Below, piece after piece: positions 52,001 to 59,579 of a stretch of 64,000 nucleotides of DNA. The position numbers were made by a program, and so were the translations under genes. The DNA is taken from positions 434,001 through 498,000 of the forward strand of contig NZ_MSJR01000001.1 of assembly GCF_002078605.1 (NCBI RefSeq), in the 5' to 3' direction. The notes under the pieces are model-generated. The model was given only the letters and a program-made list of their open reading frames with translations. It ran no database searches and was not told where the DNA came from. The DNA is from Salegentibacter sediminis. GTDB lineage: Bacteria > Bacteroidota > Bacteroidia > Flavobacteriales > Flavobacteriaceae. How positions within the stretch are numbered: the first letter of the stretch is position 1; every line of letters starts with the position of its first letter.

Positions 52001-54173
52001 CAGTATTCCCATAATAAGCTGCTAATTGACCAGCCAAAATATTTACATCAGGATTAAAAGTACCATCGATATCTCCATCCCAGTTGAAATATTCGAATAC
52101 TTCAAGAAGGGTTGCTTCAGGATTTTGGGGATTGTAATTTTCTACAAATGTAGCTACTTCAGAAATACAGATTGATTCCTCAATATCCACACCGGCATTT
52201 GGCCCCTGAATAACCTCAATGGTGAATGTAGTTTCTTCAGAACCTTCAACACAGAAAATAGATTCATCTACGGTATAGGTGATATCATGAGTTCCAGGTC
52301 CGGCAGTAGAAGGATCAAACATATTTTCACTTACTCCTGTTCCCGAAAAAGTTCCGCCTTCAGTGGCATTTGAATCAGTGTTAGTTAAACTAGTAAGTTC
52401 AATAGGTTCTTCATTAGTACAAAAGTCTTCGATATTATCAAAGGAACCAGCATTGGCAGTTTCACCTTCAATTATAGTATAACTTAAGACTATAGAATCT
52501 GAACACCCATTATCCAGAGCCACTGTATAAGTTGTCTCAAATGTTTGGAAGTTATTCTGGTTATATGCCGAAACGATTTCGTTTATCGTCATATTGGTAA
52601 AAGTTCCGCCAGTTGGTGCTCCCGGAATTAGTTCCATATAAAGGTCAATCACATCCTGAGGTACACTATTAACTAAGCCAGGGATTTCTGCATTACATAA
52701 AGGAACGTCAGTAACTCCAGATTCAAGAGCGTATTGTTGTAAGTTTGGGCTTTCTAATACTGTGAATTCAAATTCAGCCGTATCTGAGCAACTTCCAGTC
52801 CCTGCGGTGTAAGTAGAATTAAAAGGTCCTTCTGATCCATCTTGAATATCTCCGGTGATTTGTGTGATATTAGAGAAAGTCCCTTCATCTACATCTTCAC
52901 TTAGCAATGAGGTTAGGTAATCTTCCACTTCCTGCTCTGTCACATCAGTTGAAAGGCACACCTCATTGCCTTCAGTGTTATCTTCTCCAGCATCATAACT
53001 TTCCAAAACCTCAAATTCAATTACTATATCATCTTCACAACCTTCTTGTGTTACAAAAGTAGCTGTAGTTGTAAAAGTTTGATAAAAATCACCTTGGTAA
53101 TCATTATAAATCTCTTGAGGTGTTGGATCAAAAGAAACGTTTTCGTATTCAAAATCAATTTCATCTATAAAACTTAATAAAATTTCATTTGCGGTTTCAC
53201 TAGGATCATCAATACGTGCATCAAGATCTGCCTTACAAATGGTATTGCCTAAACTGTCAGGACCTGCATCGAAGGTGATTACGGTTACTGTAACAGGGGT
53301 TCTGAAAGGATTATCTTCGGAATCAAGTCCAGAAGGGGTTTCACAAGGAGGCAAAGGGCTATCACTATCATTTACTACCTGAGCAGCATAGTAAGTTTGA
53401 CCGTTGATTAATTCAGTGTTTTCTGATAAAGGTTCATTCGCATTTAGAGAACGATACCATCTAATTGCCTGGGTGTTTTCATAAGTTCCAGTGGCCTCTA
53501 GGTCAGCTACCGTTGCTCCCTCACATAAAGCCTGAGGTGAAGTGGCAGTAGGACCCTCTATACTGGTTGGGTTGAATCTTACCGCAGTTCTTAAAGATGG
53601 ACAACCGCTACCTGTTGTGCTGGTATAAACCTGTCCCACAAAGTAGCTTTCACCAGCAGTAAGCGGGCCTGTATAGGGTGTCTCACCAAATTCGGATTCG
53701 TAAACTTCAAGATCGTATCCAGTATCATTTACAAAAAGGCCTTCCAGATCTCCGGCACTAAAACCTTCTGATGCACAGGTGGTAAACTCAAAACCAGATA
53801 CTCTGGAGTTTGTGATAAGGTTCAGAGGTCGATCTTGGCTATTTACGGTTACCTCAACGGCAACTCTGTCGCAATTTTCTGAAGTAGACCCTACATAATA
53901 AGTGTCAGTCGCCAATATTTCATCATCAGGAATTGGCTGGGTGTCATTTACAGAATCATCTGTCTGGAAAATTGCGGGATCAGTGCCGCCAGAATACTGA
54001 ATATCAGCAACTGTAGATAGGTAGCATAAGGTCTGTTGATTTCCAGGTTCAACATTATCCTCATCTGTTACCGTGGCGCAGTCTTGCCCAAACGAGGGCA
54101 AGGTTCCAATTAACATAATAAAGGCGAAAAGGAACCAATTTGTTCCCTCCCTCCCAAAAGTAAAATTTTGCAT
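49080..54173 (-). CDS. Giant modular surface protein with type IX type-B sorting domain
   Basis: This 1697-residue secreted protein has a signal region ('FAFIMLIGTLPSFGQ'), N-terminal Ig-like modules (about residues 30-300), about thirteen repeats of two kinds (about 300-1440), two Ig-like modules ('TWYADDELTTMV', 'ITWYDSEDGTNALG') and a gliding-motility C-terminal domain from about 1600 ('PEIITPNNDAKNDTFIIKN', 'IEIFNRWGNVIYKG', 'VGVYFYVIDF', final 'GKVYLSR'). Both repeat types start with a Cys and end with Cys plus a beta strand ('CVTGEASATFTITVLE', 'CSDSAELTVTVYE'); they alternate over most of the length. It is very acidic. Likely a surface adhesin; its ligand is unknown. Confidence 0.92.
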   Translation of the reverse strand: MQNFTFGREGTNWFLFAFIMLIGTLPSFGQDCATVTDEDNVEPGNQQTLCYLSTVADIQYSGGTDPAIFQTDDSVNDTQPIPDDEILATDTYYVGSTSENCDRVAVEVTVNSQDRPLNLITNSRVSGFEFTTCASEGFSAGDLEGLFVNDTGYDLEVYESEFGETPYTGPLTAGESYFVGQVYTSTTGSGCPSLRTAVRFNPTSIEGPTATSPQALCEGATVADLEATGTYENTQAIRWYRSLNANEPLSENTELINGQTYYAAQVVNDSDSPLPPCETPSGLDSEDNPFRTPVTVTVITFDAGPDSLGNTICKADLDARIDDPSETANEILLSFIDEIDFEYENVSFDPTPQEIYNDYQGDFYQTFTTTATFVTQEGCEDDIVIEFEVLESYDAGEDNTEGNEVCLSTDVTEQEVEDYLTSLLSEDVDEGTFSNITQITGDIQDGSEGPFNSTYTAGTGSCSDTAEFEFTVLESPNLQQYALESGVTDVPLCNAEIPGLVNSVPQDVIDLYMELIPGAPTGGTFTNMTINEIVSAYNQNNFQTFETTYTVALDNGCSDSIVLSYTIIEGETANAGSFDNIEDFCTNEEPIELTSLTNTDSNATEGGTFSGTGVSENMFDPSTAGPGTHDITYTVDESIFCVEGSEETTFTIEVIQGPNAGVDIEESICISEVATFVENYNPQNPEATLLEVFEYFNWDGDIDGTFNPDVNILAGQLAAYYGNTERGPSLLLEGTYTVGDPQDFCGTDVSNFSITINDTQDANAGTIPNQEVCVGDEMVDLNDFLIGTDAMTGGTFTGQGVEGNMFDPSIGVNEEDGYTITYTVNDSADCVTEGDSDFTTFQIFVLEGRELGDPITASLCVSDLQPTYNLSTITNYFASLIPNYSSNGTFEPSMEEIRDQYNNAESKIGEYQTTYTLGTGDCEDSVLVTVNVQGEIKAEAGDDFSTTFCSNEEDKNLFSFLSDDANPDGYFEGYEDGNFSPSELGAGTYNFNYVVDPSNACVEDTDTAAFSIEVFEAPFAGDDFSETLCITEAAEMIEDPQAAIDWFNSIVDVEGVDQDGDFDPALLSLAADVYAYVQAPDSPSATFETTYTVTNENCADSATISLTINNLEEAEAGEDVELTFCVSQGDFDLRDYLSEDANPNGYFEDFDGTINTSELGEGVFTYTYVVDETVDCVTGDESVEFTVNIIGDLNAGADKSTSICNANIENGMFPNSTSVRDYYLNMLDEGVSRDGTFSPSIQELVNWYNNESEIGDFTTTYTISEGECSDSAELTVTVYESIPAEIDPIDDVTLCSIDDDQDLFFFLPEGADTNGYFEGYEDGMFSPSTTGAGEFEVTYTLDETSPCVTGEASATFTITVLETVTAGEDMTANFCTTDGEQDLYNFLAAEASAEGEFTYNDEVLVDGMFDASAMGAGSYDVTYTVEPINECGVATSTLTITVNEVPDAPAAPELDAFCAIEMATGADLPMAEGQTWYADDELTTMVMDEDMLVDGAYYLTVTSENGCESEATEVTVTVNDSPAPTISSTNLEFCDADNPTIADLNAEIVESGEITWYDSEDGTNALGTSTTLTSGTYYATLTGETGCESTERLVVTVSVENCPIVYPEIITPNNDAKNDTFIIKNITNEYPNYSIEIFNRWGNVIYKGNASTPAWDGTSNQSGSFGDDVLPVGVYFYVIDFNDGSTEPKQGKVYLSR

Positions 54174-54371
54174 AGGCTAGGTGTTAATTTTAAATATTAG
54201 ATTTAATCTGATTTAAGTAGCACAAATATTAAAATTATTTTTAACATTGGCCCTCTTATTGTATGCTAGTTTAACAATAATTAGCATTTATAGGTCGTTT
54301 TATGAAGTTGTTAGATTTTCGGGACTTCAAATTATTTCAATATTGTACTAAAATTAAGAAAATTTTAATAT

Positions 54372-55250
54372 ATGGGTAGGTTTTTTATAGGATTTTTTAT
54401 TGCATTCATCGTAGTTGCCCCTTTGGCCCAGGCTCAAAATACTTTTGAGGAGGGTGTTGAGTTGCTTGAAAATGGTAAAATTCAGCAAGCAAAAATTGTT
54501 TTCTCTGAATATGAGGATAAAGAAGAAGCCATCGATTATTTAGGCGATATCGCCAGTTTTAATAAGAATTGGGATATAGCTATTGAATATTACCGTGAGC
54601 TAGTTGATAGAAAACCAGATTCGGCCGAATACCATTTTAAATTAGGAGGTGCACTTGGGATGAAAGCCCTCGAAGGCTCCAAATTCCAGGCAGCCCTATT
54701 GGTTAATGAGTTAAAGAAATCTTTGTTAACCGCGGCCGAACTTGATCCTCAACATGCCGAGGTTAGACGCGCTCTGGTAGAGTTTTATATGCAAATACCT
54801 TCTATTATTGGGGGAGGAAAAAACCCGGCAATGGAATACGTACAGGAGCTGGAGGATATCAATAAGATAGATGCTCATCTGGCCAAAGCACATATCTTTA
54901 AAATTGAGGAGGAGCCGGAAGCGCTTCAGGAGGAAATTGAGAGAGCTATTAAAGTTGCGGTAAATAATCCTGATTTGATCACCAGAAATCAGGTCAATTT
55001 TGAATTAGGGGAAAGAGCGGCGGTTCTAAATATTTCTCCCGACGAGGCTTCAGAATTTCTTGAAAGATATATTGCAAATTACGGATACAAAGATCTTAAA
55101 TCCCCGGCCTTTGCTTATTTGCACCTGGCCCGTATTAAGGCTTCTCAAAATAACAGGTCAGAAGCTCTTAAAAATATCAACCTGGCTATTGATTATAAGC
55201 TTATTTTTCCTGAGGCTGAAAAAGAAAAGATGCGTATTCTTCAAATGTAA
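54372..55250 (+). CDS. Tetratricopeptide-repeat periplasmic protein
   Basis: This 292-residue protein has a signal peptide ('FFIGFFIAFIVVAPLAQAQ') followed by helical TPR repeats ('FEEGVELLENGKIQQAKIVF', 'WDIAIEYYRELVDRKPDSAE', 'LTAAELDPQHAEVRRALVE', 'ALKNINLAIDYK'). The middle 'MQIPSIIGGGKNPAMEYVQEL' resembles the TPR proteins described in Bacteroidota with no assigned role. It probably acts as a protein-interaction scaffold in the periplasm. The next gene has its own promoter box. Confidence 0.82.
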   Translation: MGRFFIGFFIAFIVVAPLAQAQNTFEEGVELLENGKIQQAKIVFSEYEDKEEAIDYLGDIASFNKNWDIAIEYYRELVDRKPDSAEYHFKLGGALGMKALEGSKFQAALLVNELKKSLLTAAELDPQHAEVRRALVEFYMQIPSIIGGGKNPAMEYVQELEDINKIDAHLAKAHIFKIEEEPEALQEEIERAIKVAVNNPDLITRNQVNFELGERAAVLNISPDEASEFLERYIANYGYKDLKSPAFAYLHLARIKASQNNRSEALKNINLAIDYKLIFPEAEKEKMRILQM

Positions 55251-55278
55251 ATTCCCCTTATTCTTCAGGCTTAAATAG

Positions 55279-55287
55279 TATATTTGC
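55279..55287 (+). promoter_or_regulatory. -7 box before the Mpl-like gene
   Basis: TATATTTGC matches TAnnTTTG, 17 bases before ATG 55304. No clear -33 TTG. Confidence 0.5.
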
Positions 55288-55303
55288 AGAAAATTTCAGC
55301 TTT

Positions 55304-56224
55304 ATGAACCTGCACTTTATCGCGATTGGTGGGAGTGCAATGCACAAACTTGCCATTGCCCTACAGAATATAGGATATCAAATTAACGGAAGCGATGATG
55401 CTATTTCCGGCCCCTCGAAGATGGCTCTGGAAAAACACCAGCTTTATCCCAAAGAATTAGGCTGGTTTCCGGAAAAGATAGATACAAATTTAGATGCCGT
55501 AGTTCTTGGAGAAAAAGTCCAAGCCGATAACCCCGAATTAAAACTTGCTGAGGAACTCGGTTTAAATATATATTCCTATTCCCAGCTTTTGTTTGAAGTA
55601 ACACGGGATAAAACCCGGGTGGTTATCGCAGGGAGTCAAAGTAAGAACACGCTCACCGCCATGGTTCATCATGTGATGCAGTATCACGGGAAAGAGGTGG
55701 ATTATATGCTTGAGACACAGGTTTCGGGTTTTGATAACACCTTGAACCTTACTAAAGAAAATGATTTTATTGTGATTGAAGGTGATGAAACTTTTGTCTC
55801 CTCGATTGATCATCGACCTAAATTTCACCTTTACCAGCCCAATATTGCCCTTCTCAGCGGAATTGCCAGAGAGAATATTAATGATTTTTCAACTTTAGAG
55901 AATTATGTAGATCAGTTTAAGGTTTTTATTAATTCCATAGTAAATGGCGGAATCCTGGTTTATAACGAAGCGGACGAAAAGGTAAAAGAACTCGCTGAAA
56001 ATACCGAAAATCCAATCAGGAAACATCCATACTCCATTCCGGAATATCATATAGAAGATGATACTTTTATTCTGGATACTCCAGAAGGGGAAATGCCACT
56101 GGAGATTTCCGGAGAACATAATATGAATAATCTCGCCGGGGCAAAATGGATATGCCAGCATATGGGCATTGATGAAGATGATTTCTATGAAGCGATCATC
56201 GATTTTAAGGCTGCTGTTCGATAG
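55304..56224 (+). CDS. Degenerate, truncated Mpl-like Mur ligase
   Basis: This 306-residue homologue of Mpl (UDP-MurNAc:tripeptide recycling ligase, normally about 450 residues) keeps 'FIAIGGSAMHKLAIAL', 'QADNPELKLAEELGL', 'EGDE' (159-162) and 'GEHNMNNLAGAKWICQ' (270-285). The P-loop reads GSQSKNT (110-116) where Mur ligases need G-x-H-G-K-T-T; 'GIARENINDF' (187-196) has lost the Trp-Asp-His expected there; and it stops at 'FKAAVR', where the C-terminal ligase domain should begin. It cannot be an ordinary ATP-dependent ligase. The frame is uninterrupted and has its own -7 box, so it may encode a pseudoenzyme rather than be a fresh pseudogene. Confidence 0.88.
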   Translation: MNLHFIAIGGSAMHKLAIALQNIGYQINGSDDAISGPSKMALEKHQLYPKELGWFPEKIDTNLDAVVLGEKVQADNPELKLAEELGLNIYSYSQLLFEVTRDKTRVVIAGSQSKNTLTAMVHHVMQYHGKEVDYMLETQVSGFDNTLNLTKENDFIVIEGDETFVSSIDHRPKFHLYQPNIALLSGIARENINDFSTLENYVDQFKVFINSIVNGGILVYNEADEKVKELAENTENPIRKHPYSIPEYHIEDDTFILDTPEGEMPLEISGEHNMNNLAGAKWICQHMGIDEDDFYEAIIDFKAAVR

Positions 56225-56294
56225 TAAATCTTAAGTAATTCAATTTCAGTCTTTTCGTTAGGGATTTAAAAGTATTTTTTATCTTTAACAGGCG

Positions 56295-56996
56295 ATGGAA
56301 AACGAACAGCGAATAAATTTCAGCATTAAGCAATGGGCCGAGGACGATCGTCCCCGGGAAAAATTACTTCAAAAAGGCAAATTAAGCCTTAGTGATGCTG
56401 AGTTAATTGCTATTCTTATCGGTTCGGGCAGTCCTAACGAAAGTGCTGTGCAACTAAGCAAACGCATTCTTGCCTCGGGAAAAAATAATTTAAGCGAATT
56501 GGGAAAGCTTTCGGTACAACAGCTTTGTAAATTTAAGGGCGTAGGGCCTGCAAAAGCCGTAAGTATAATCGCAGCCTTAGAACTGGGTCGCCGTCGCCGC
56601 ATCGAAGAAGCTCTGGAACGAAAAAAAATAAGCTCGAGCGCTTCAGTTTTTGAACTGATGCAACCGGTAATTGGAGAACTTCCACACGAAGAATTTTGGA
56701 TTATTTATTTAAATAACTCCAATAAAGTAATTGAACAGCTTCAACTTAGTAAAGGCGGAATAACCGGCACTTTAGTAGATGTTCGTTTAACACTAAAAAA
56801 AGCCCTGGAACTCTCGGCTACATCGCTTATTCTGGTGCATAACCATCCTTCTGGTACGCTCCTGGCCAGTGAACCCGATAAACAACTCACTAGAAAATTA
56901 AAGACTGCAGCCCAAAGTCTGGATATTAAAGTGCTGGATCATGTAATTGTAACCGAAAACTCCTATTTTAGCTTTGCCGATGAAGGTGTGCTCTAA
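56295..56996 (+). CDS. radC: RadC family JAB/MPN-domain protein
   Basis: This 233-residue protein has an N-terminal helix-hairpin-helix ('SVQQLCKFKGVGPAKAVSI', about residues 73-91) and a JAB1/MPN metalloprotease-like domain with the complete metal site His182, His184 and Asp195 in 'VHNHPSG' and 'SEPD'. The name comes from an old DNA-repair assignment that was later withdrawn; the true substrate is unknown. In Flavobacteriaceae this gene normally follows mpl, as here. A one-mismatch -7 box (TATCTTTA, 56280-56287) precedes it by 7 bases. Confidence 0.94.
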   Translation: MENEQRINFSIKQWAEDDRPREKLLQKGKLSLSDAELIAILIGSGSPNESAVQLSKRILASGKNNLSELGKLSVQQLCKFKGVGPAKAVSIIAALELGRRRRIEEALERKKISSSASVFELMQPVIGELPHEEFWIIYLNNSNKVIEQLQLSKGGITGTLVDVRLTLKKALELSATSLILVHNHPSGTLLASEPDKQLTRKLKTAAQSLDIKVLDHVIVTENSYFSFADEGVL

Positions 56997-57005
56997 AACC
57001 CAGGA

Positions 57006-58295
57006 ATGCTATTAATTTATACCCAGAAAATCACCCCCCGAATCATCTATATTTTTAAGCATATTTGCACAAATATGCTGGGGATTTCTATAAGGTTTAC
57101 TTCAAAAATAGAAGAATTCATAGCGCATGATGGCATGAAGCTTTCCTACGGAAAACAGGCCCTTGGAAATGAACTTTTTATACAGAATACCGGTTTGTTG
57201 ATGGAGCAGGGACTTTCTGAAGTAGAGATAAAAGTGCAGCCCTGGGGAGAAAGTATTTGTTTTTTTCCGGCTACTGAGAAAAGTGACCTGCCTTTTGACA
57301 TTTTTGCCGCTTCCTTTTATTTACTGAGCAGATATGAAGAATATTTGCCCCACGTTAAGGACGAATACGGGCGTTTCCCAGCTTCTGAAAGTCTGGCAGA
57401 GCAAGAAGGTTTTCTTCAAAAGCCTGTGGTAGACATTTGGGCCTATAAATTCCGCGAAGTTCTGAAGCAACGCTTCCCCGATCTACAAGAGAAGAATCGT
57501 AATTTTTCTGTACAAAGTATTATTGCAGTAGAACATGCCTTTAGCTACCGGAATAAGGGCTTTGTAAGAAGCCTTGTTGGGATGTTAATGGACCTTGTAA
57601 AACTTCAGTTCGGGAAGGTCCTGGATAGGATACAGGTTTTACTGAGGCTCAAAAAAGATCCCTTCAATATTTTTGAAGACCTAATTCTACTTATAAAACA
57701 ACACAATTTAAAGTTGATGTTTTTGTTTCAGCTTAGTGATTTTACGGTTCATGACCGCAATATTAATCCTAACAGGATGCCGCATAGATCGGTTATTAAA
57801 TATGTGGCAGATTATACCAAAGTTGGTTTACTACTGGGATATTATGCGTTGGGGAACATCAAGACTCTAAGAAAGGAAAAACTCAGGCTGGAAGAAATTG
57901 TGCACTCCCCCCTGCAAGCTGTTTTGAATAGCAAATATAACCTCAGTCTCCCTGAACATTATAATAACTTAACCGAACTGGAAATTCCCGACGATTATTC
58001 TATGGGCTATCCAGAAGCTTACGGTTTTAGAGCCGGTACATGTACCCCGTTTTTGTTCTACGATATCAATACCGAAGTCACTACGCCTTTAAAAATTCAT
58101 CCTTATGTTTTAAATTCAAATGTGCTGGAAAAGGAGTCAACCGGAAAAATGAAAAGTGAAATCGCTAAAATAATGCAGGACGTAAAATCGGTAGCAGGAA
58201 ATTTTAATGCGATATTTAAAAATCAGGATTTTTCTGATTATTCAGATAAAGAATTATATTATTCCTTTCTAAAACAGATTCATGAAATTAAATGA
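57006..58295 (+). CDS. Polysaccharide deacetylase-like (DUF7033/NodB-related) protein
   Basis: This 429-residue protein begins 'LLIYTQKITPRIIYIFKHIC' as in the flavobacterial family next to radC; residues about 95-150 ('YDIFAASFYLLSRYEEYLPH' region) belong to the N-terminal DUF7033 part and the rest to a NodB-like fold ('YSMGYPEAYGFRAGTCTPF'). Canonical NodB metal and catalytic residues are not seen: the expected Asp-Asp/Asn motif reads 'AVEHAF' (about 174-179), the His-Pro motif reads 'VGLLLGYYA' (273-281) and the last motif reads 'NAIFKNQDF'. It may not be a deacetylase. It overlaps the HAD gene by 14 bases. Confidence 0.82.
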   Translation: MLLIYTQKITPRIIYIFKHICTNMLGISIRFTSKIEEFIAHDGMKLSYGKQALGNELFIQNTGLLMEQGLSEVEIKVQPWGESICFFPATEKSDLPFDIFAASFYLLSRYEEYLPHVKDEYGRFPASESLAEQEGFLQKPVVDIWAYKFREVLKQRFPDLQEKNRNFSVQSIIAVEHAFSYRNKGFVRSLVGMLMDLVKLQFGKVLDRIQVLLRLKKDPFNIFEDLILLIKQHNLKLMFLFQLSDFTVHDRNINPNRMPHRSVIKYVADYTKVGLLLGYYALGNIKTLRKEKLRLEEIVHSPLQAVLNSKYNLSLPEHYNNLTELEIPDDYSMGYPEAYGFRAGTCTPFLFYDINTEVTTPLKIHPYVLNSNVLEKESTGKMKSEIAKIMQDVKSVAGNFNAIFKNQDFSDYSDKELYYSFLKQIHEIK

Positions 58296-58971
58296 TATAG
58301 AACATATTTATTTTGATCTTGATCATACCCTTTGGGATTTCGATAGAAATTCTGCCCTTGCCTTTGAGCAGATGTTCAGCAAAAGAAAAATTTCTATAAG
58401 GATTGAAGATTTTCTTGAGGTATATGTGCCGGTGAATTACAAATACTGGGAATTATACCGGGATAACCGGGTGAGTAAGGAAGATTTGCGGATTGGACGA
58501 CTGAAAGATAGTTTTGAACTGCTGAAAATGGAAACTTCAGACAGAACCATTGAAGAACTATCGGTAGAATATATAGAATTTTTACCCGAGAACAATCATT
58601 TGCTCGACGGAAGTGTGGAAATACTTAATTACCTTAAAGCTAATTATCAGCTTCATATTATCACCAATGGGTTTGAAGAAGTTCAGCATAAAAAGCTTCA
58701 TAATTCTGGCATTAGTAAATATTTTGCTACCGTAACCACTTCAGAAGAAGCCGGTGTAAAAAAACCTCATTCCCTCATCTTCGAAACTGCCTTAAATAAA
58801 GCCAGCGCCCTACCTTCTAAAAGCCTTATGGTAGGTGATAATCTTATAGCCGATATAAAAGGCGCACAGGACTTTGGGATGAGCAGCATTTATTTTGATT
58901 ATTACCGCAAGAAAGAAAAAATCGATGTAAGACAAATTCAAACGTTAAATGAACTAAGAGATTATCTTTAG
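58282..58971 (+). CDS. YjjG-family HAD nucleotidase
   Basis: This 229-residue HAD-superfamily phosphatase has catalytic Asp12 and Asp14 in 'YFDLDHTLWDFDRNS', the 'ITNGFEEVQHKKL' motif II region, 'KKPHSLIFETAL' with the motif III Lys and 'MVGDNLIADIKGA'. It is of the noncanonical pyrimidine nucleotidase (YjjG) subgroup, which removes phosphate from unusual nucleoside monophosphates. Its ATG overlaps the preceding gene by 14 bases. Confidence 0.93.
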   Translation: MKLNDIEHIYFDLDHTLWDFDRNSALAFEQMFSKRKISIRIEDFLEVYVPVNYKYWELYRDNRVSKEDLRIGRLKDSFELLKMETSDRTIEELSVEYIEFLPENNHLLDGSVEILNYLKANYQLHIITNGFEEVQHKKLHNSGISKYFATVTTSEEAGVKKPHSLIFETALNKASALPSKSLMVGDNLIADIKGAQDFGMSSIYFDYYRKKEKIDVRQIQTLNELRDYL

Positions 58972-58991
58972 TAATAATTGTTTGTTAATTT

Positions 58992-59018
58992 CGTTAGGAG
59001 GGAGTGCCCTCCATAACG
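58992..59018 (+). promoter_or_regulatory. Stable hairpin covering a GGAGGG sequence before the lipoprotein start
   Basis: CGTTA-GGAGGG (58992-59002) pairs with CCCTCC-TAACG (59007-59012 and 59014-59018) around loop AGTG, with one bulged A. The structure ends two bases from ATG 59020. The 5' arm contains a GGAGG, an SD-like sequence rare in this genome, buried in the stem. No T run follows, so it is not a standard terminator. Confidence 0.6.
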
Positions 59019-59019
59019 A

Positions 59020-59577
59020 ATGCTAATGTCTTTAATTCCGGTAACAAATAAATTTCTCCTGTGCCTTGCATTTTGTATGGTTCTAACCGGGTGTGTGAAG
59101 GATATTGATCTGGACCAGGCAGAGGAAATTAGTCTAAGCCCCGATATTGATGTAGACTTGCTTATTTATAATATTAGTGAAGATTATTTTTACCAATCTA
59201 AGAACAATGTTTTTCAGCCGGTAATTCGCGATACGGTTCGCCTGGAATTTCTTGACGACGATTACATTCAAAAGGATCTAACTGAGGTGGAATTTTACTT
59301 CAGGCATATCAATACTTTTCCGCAGCGTTTTTCTCATACAATCAAATTTCTTTCTAATGCTGGAAGAGAGCAGATTTTGATCCGGTATGAAGTGGCTCCT
59401 GGTAGTTTAAACAATCCTGTAGAGACAGAATATACTGAAGTCATTGAGGAGAACCGTATAAATTTGATCCGAAATTCGATTCAAATGGTAGTCGAACTGG
59501 AAGCTCATCCTAATTCAGAAGAATTTAAGGGAGAACTGGAATTCGCTTCCACCGGATTATTTAAGTTTGATTTTTAA
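59020..59577 (+). CDS. Uncharacterised lipoprotein
   Basis: This 185-residue protein has a lipoprotein signal: hydrophobic 'FLLCLAFCMVLTGC' with lipobox Cys25, followed by an acidic start ('VKDIDLDQAEEISLSPDIDV'). The remainder looks like a beta-sandwich, with no family I recognise. The second ATG (59026) is an equally possible start. It is 3 bases upstream of the DUF5723 gene and likely works with it in the envelope. A strong hairpin sits just before the start. Confidence 0.75.
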   Translation: MLMSLIPVTNKFLLCLAFCMVLTGCVKDIDLDQAEEISLSPDIDVDLLIYNISEDYFYQSKNNVFQPVIRDTVRLEFLDDDYIQKDLTEVEFYFRHINTFPQRFSHTIKFLSNAGREQILIRYEVAPGSLNNPVETEYTEVIEENRINLIRNSIQMVVELEAHPNSEEFKGELEFASTGLFKFDF

Positions 59578-59579
59578 AT

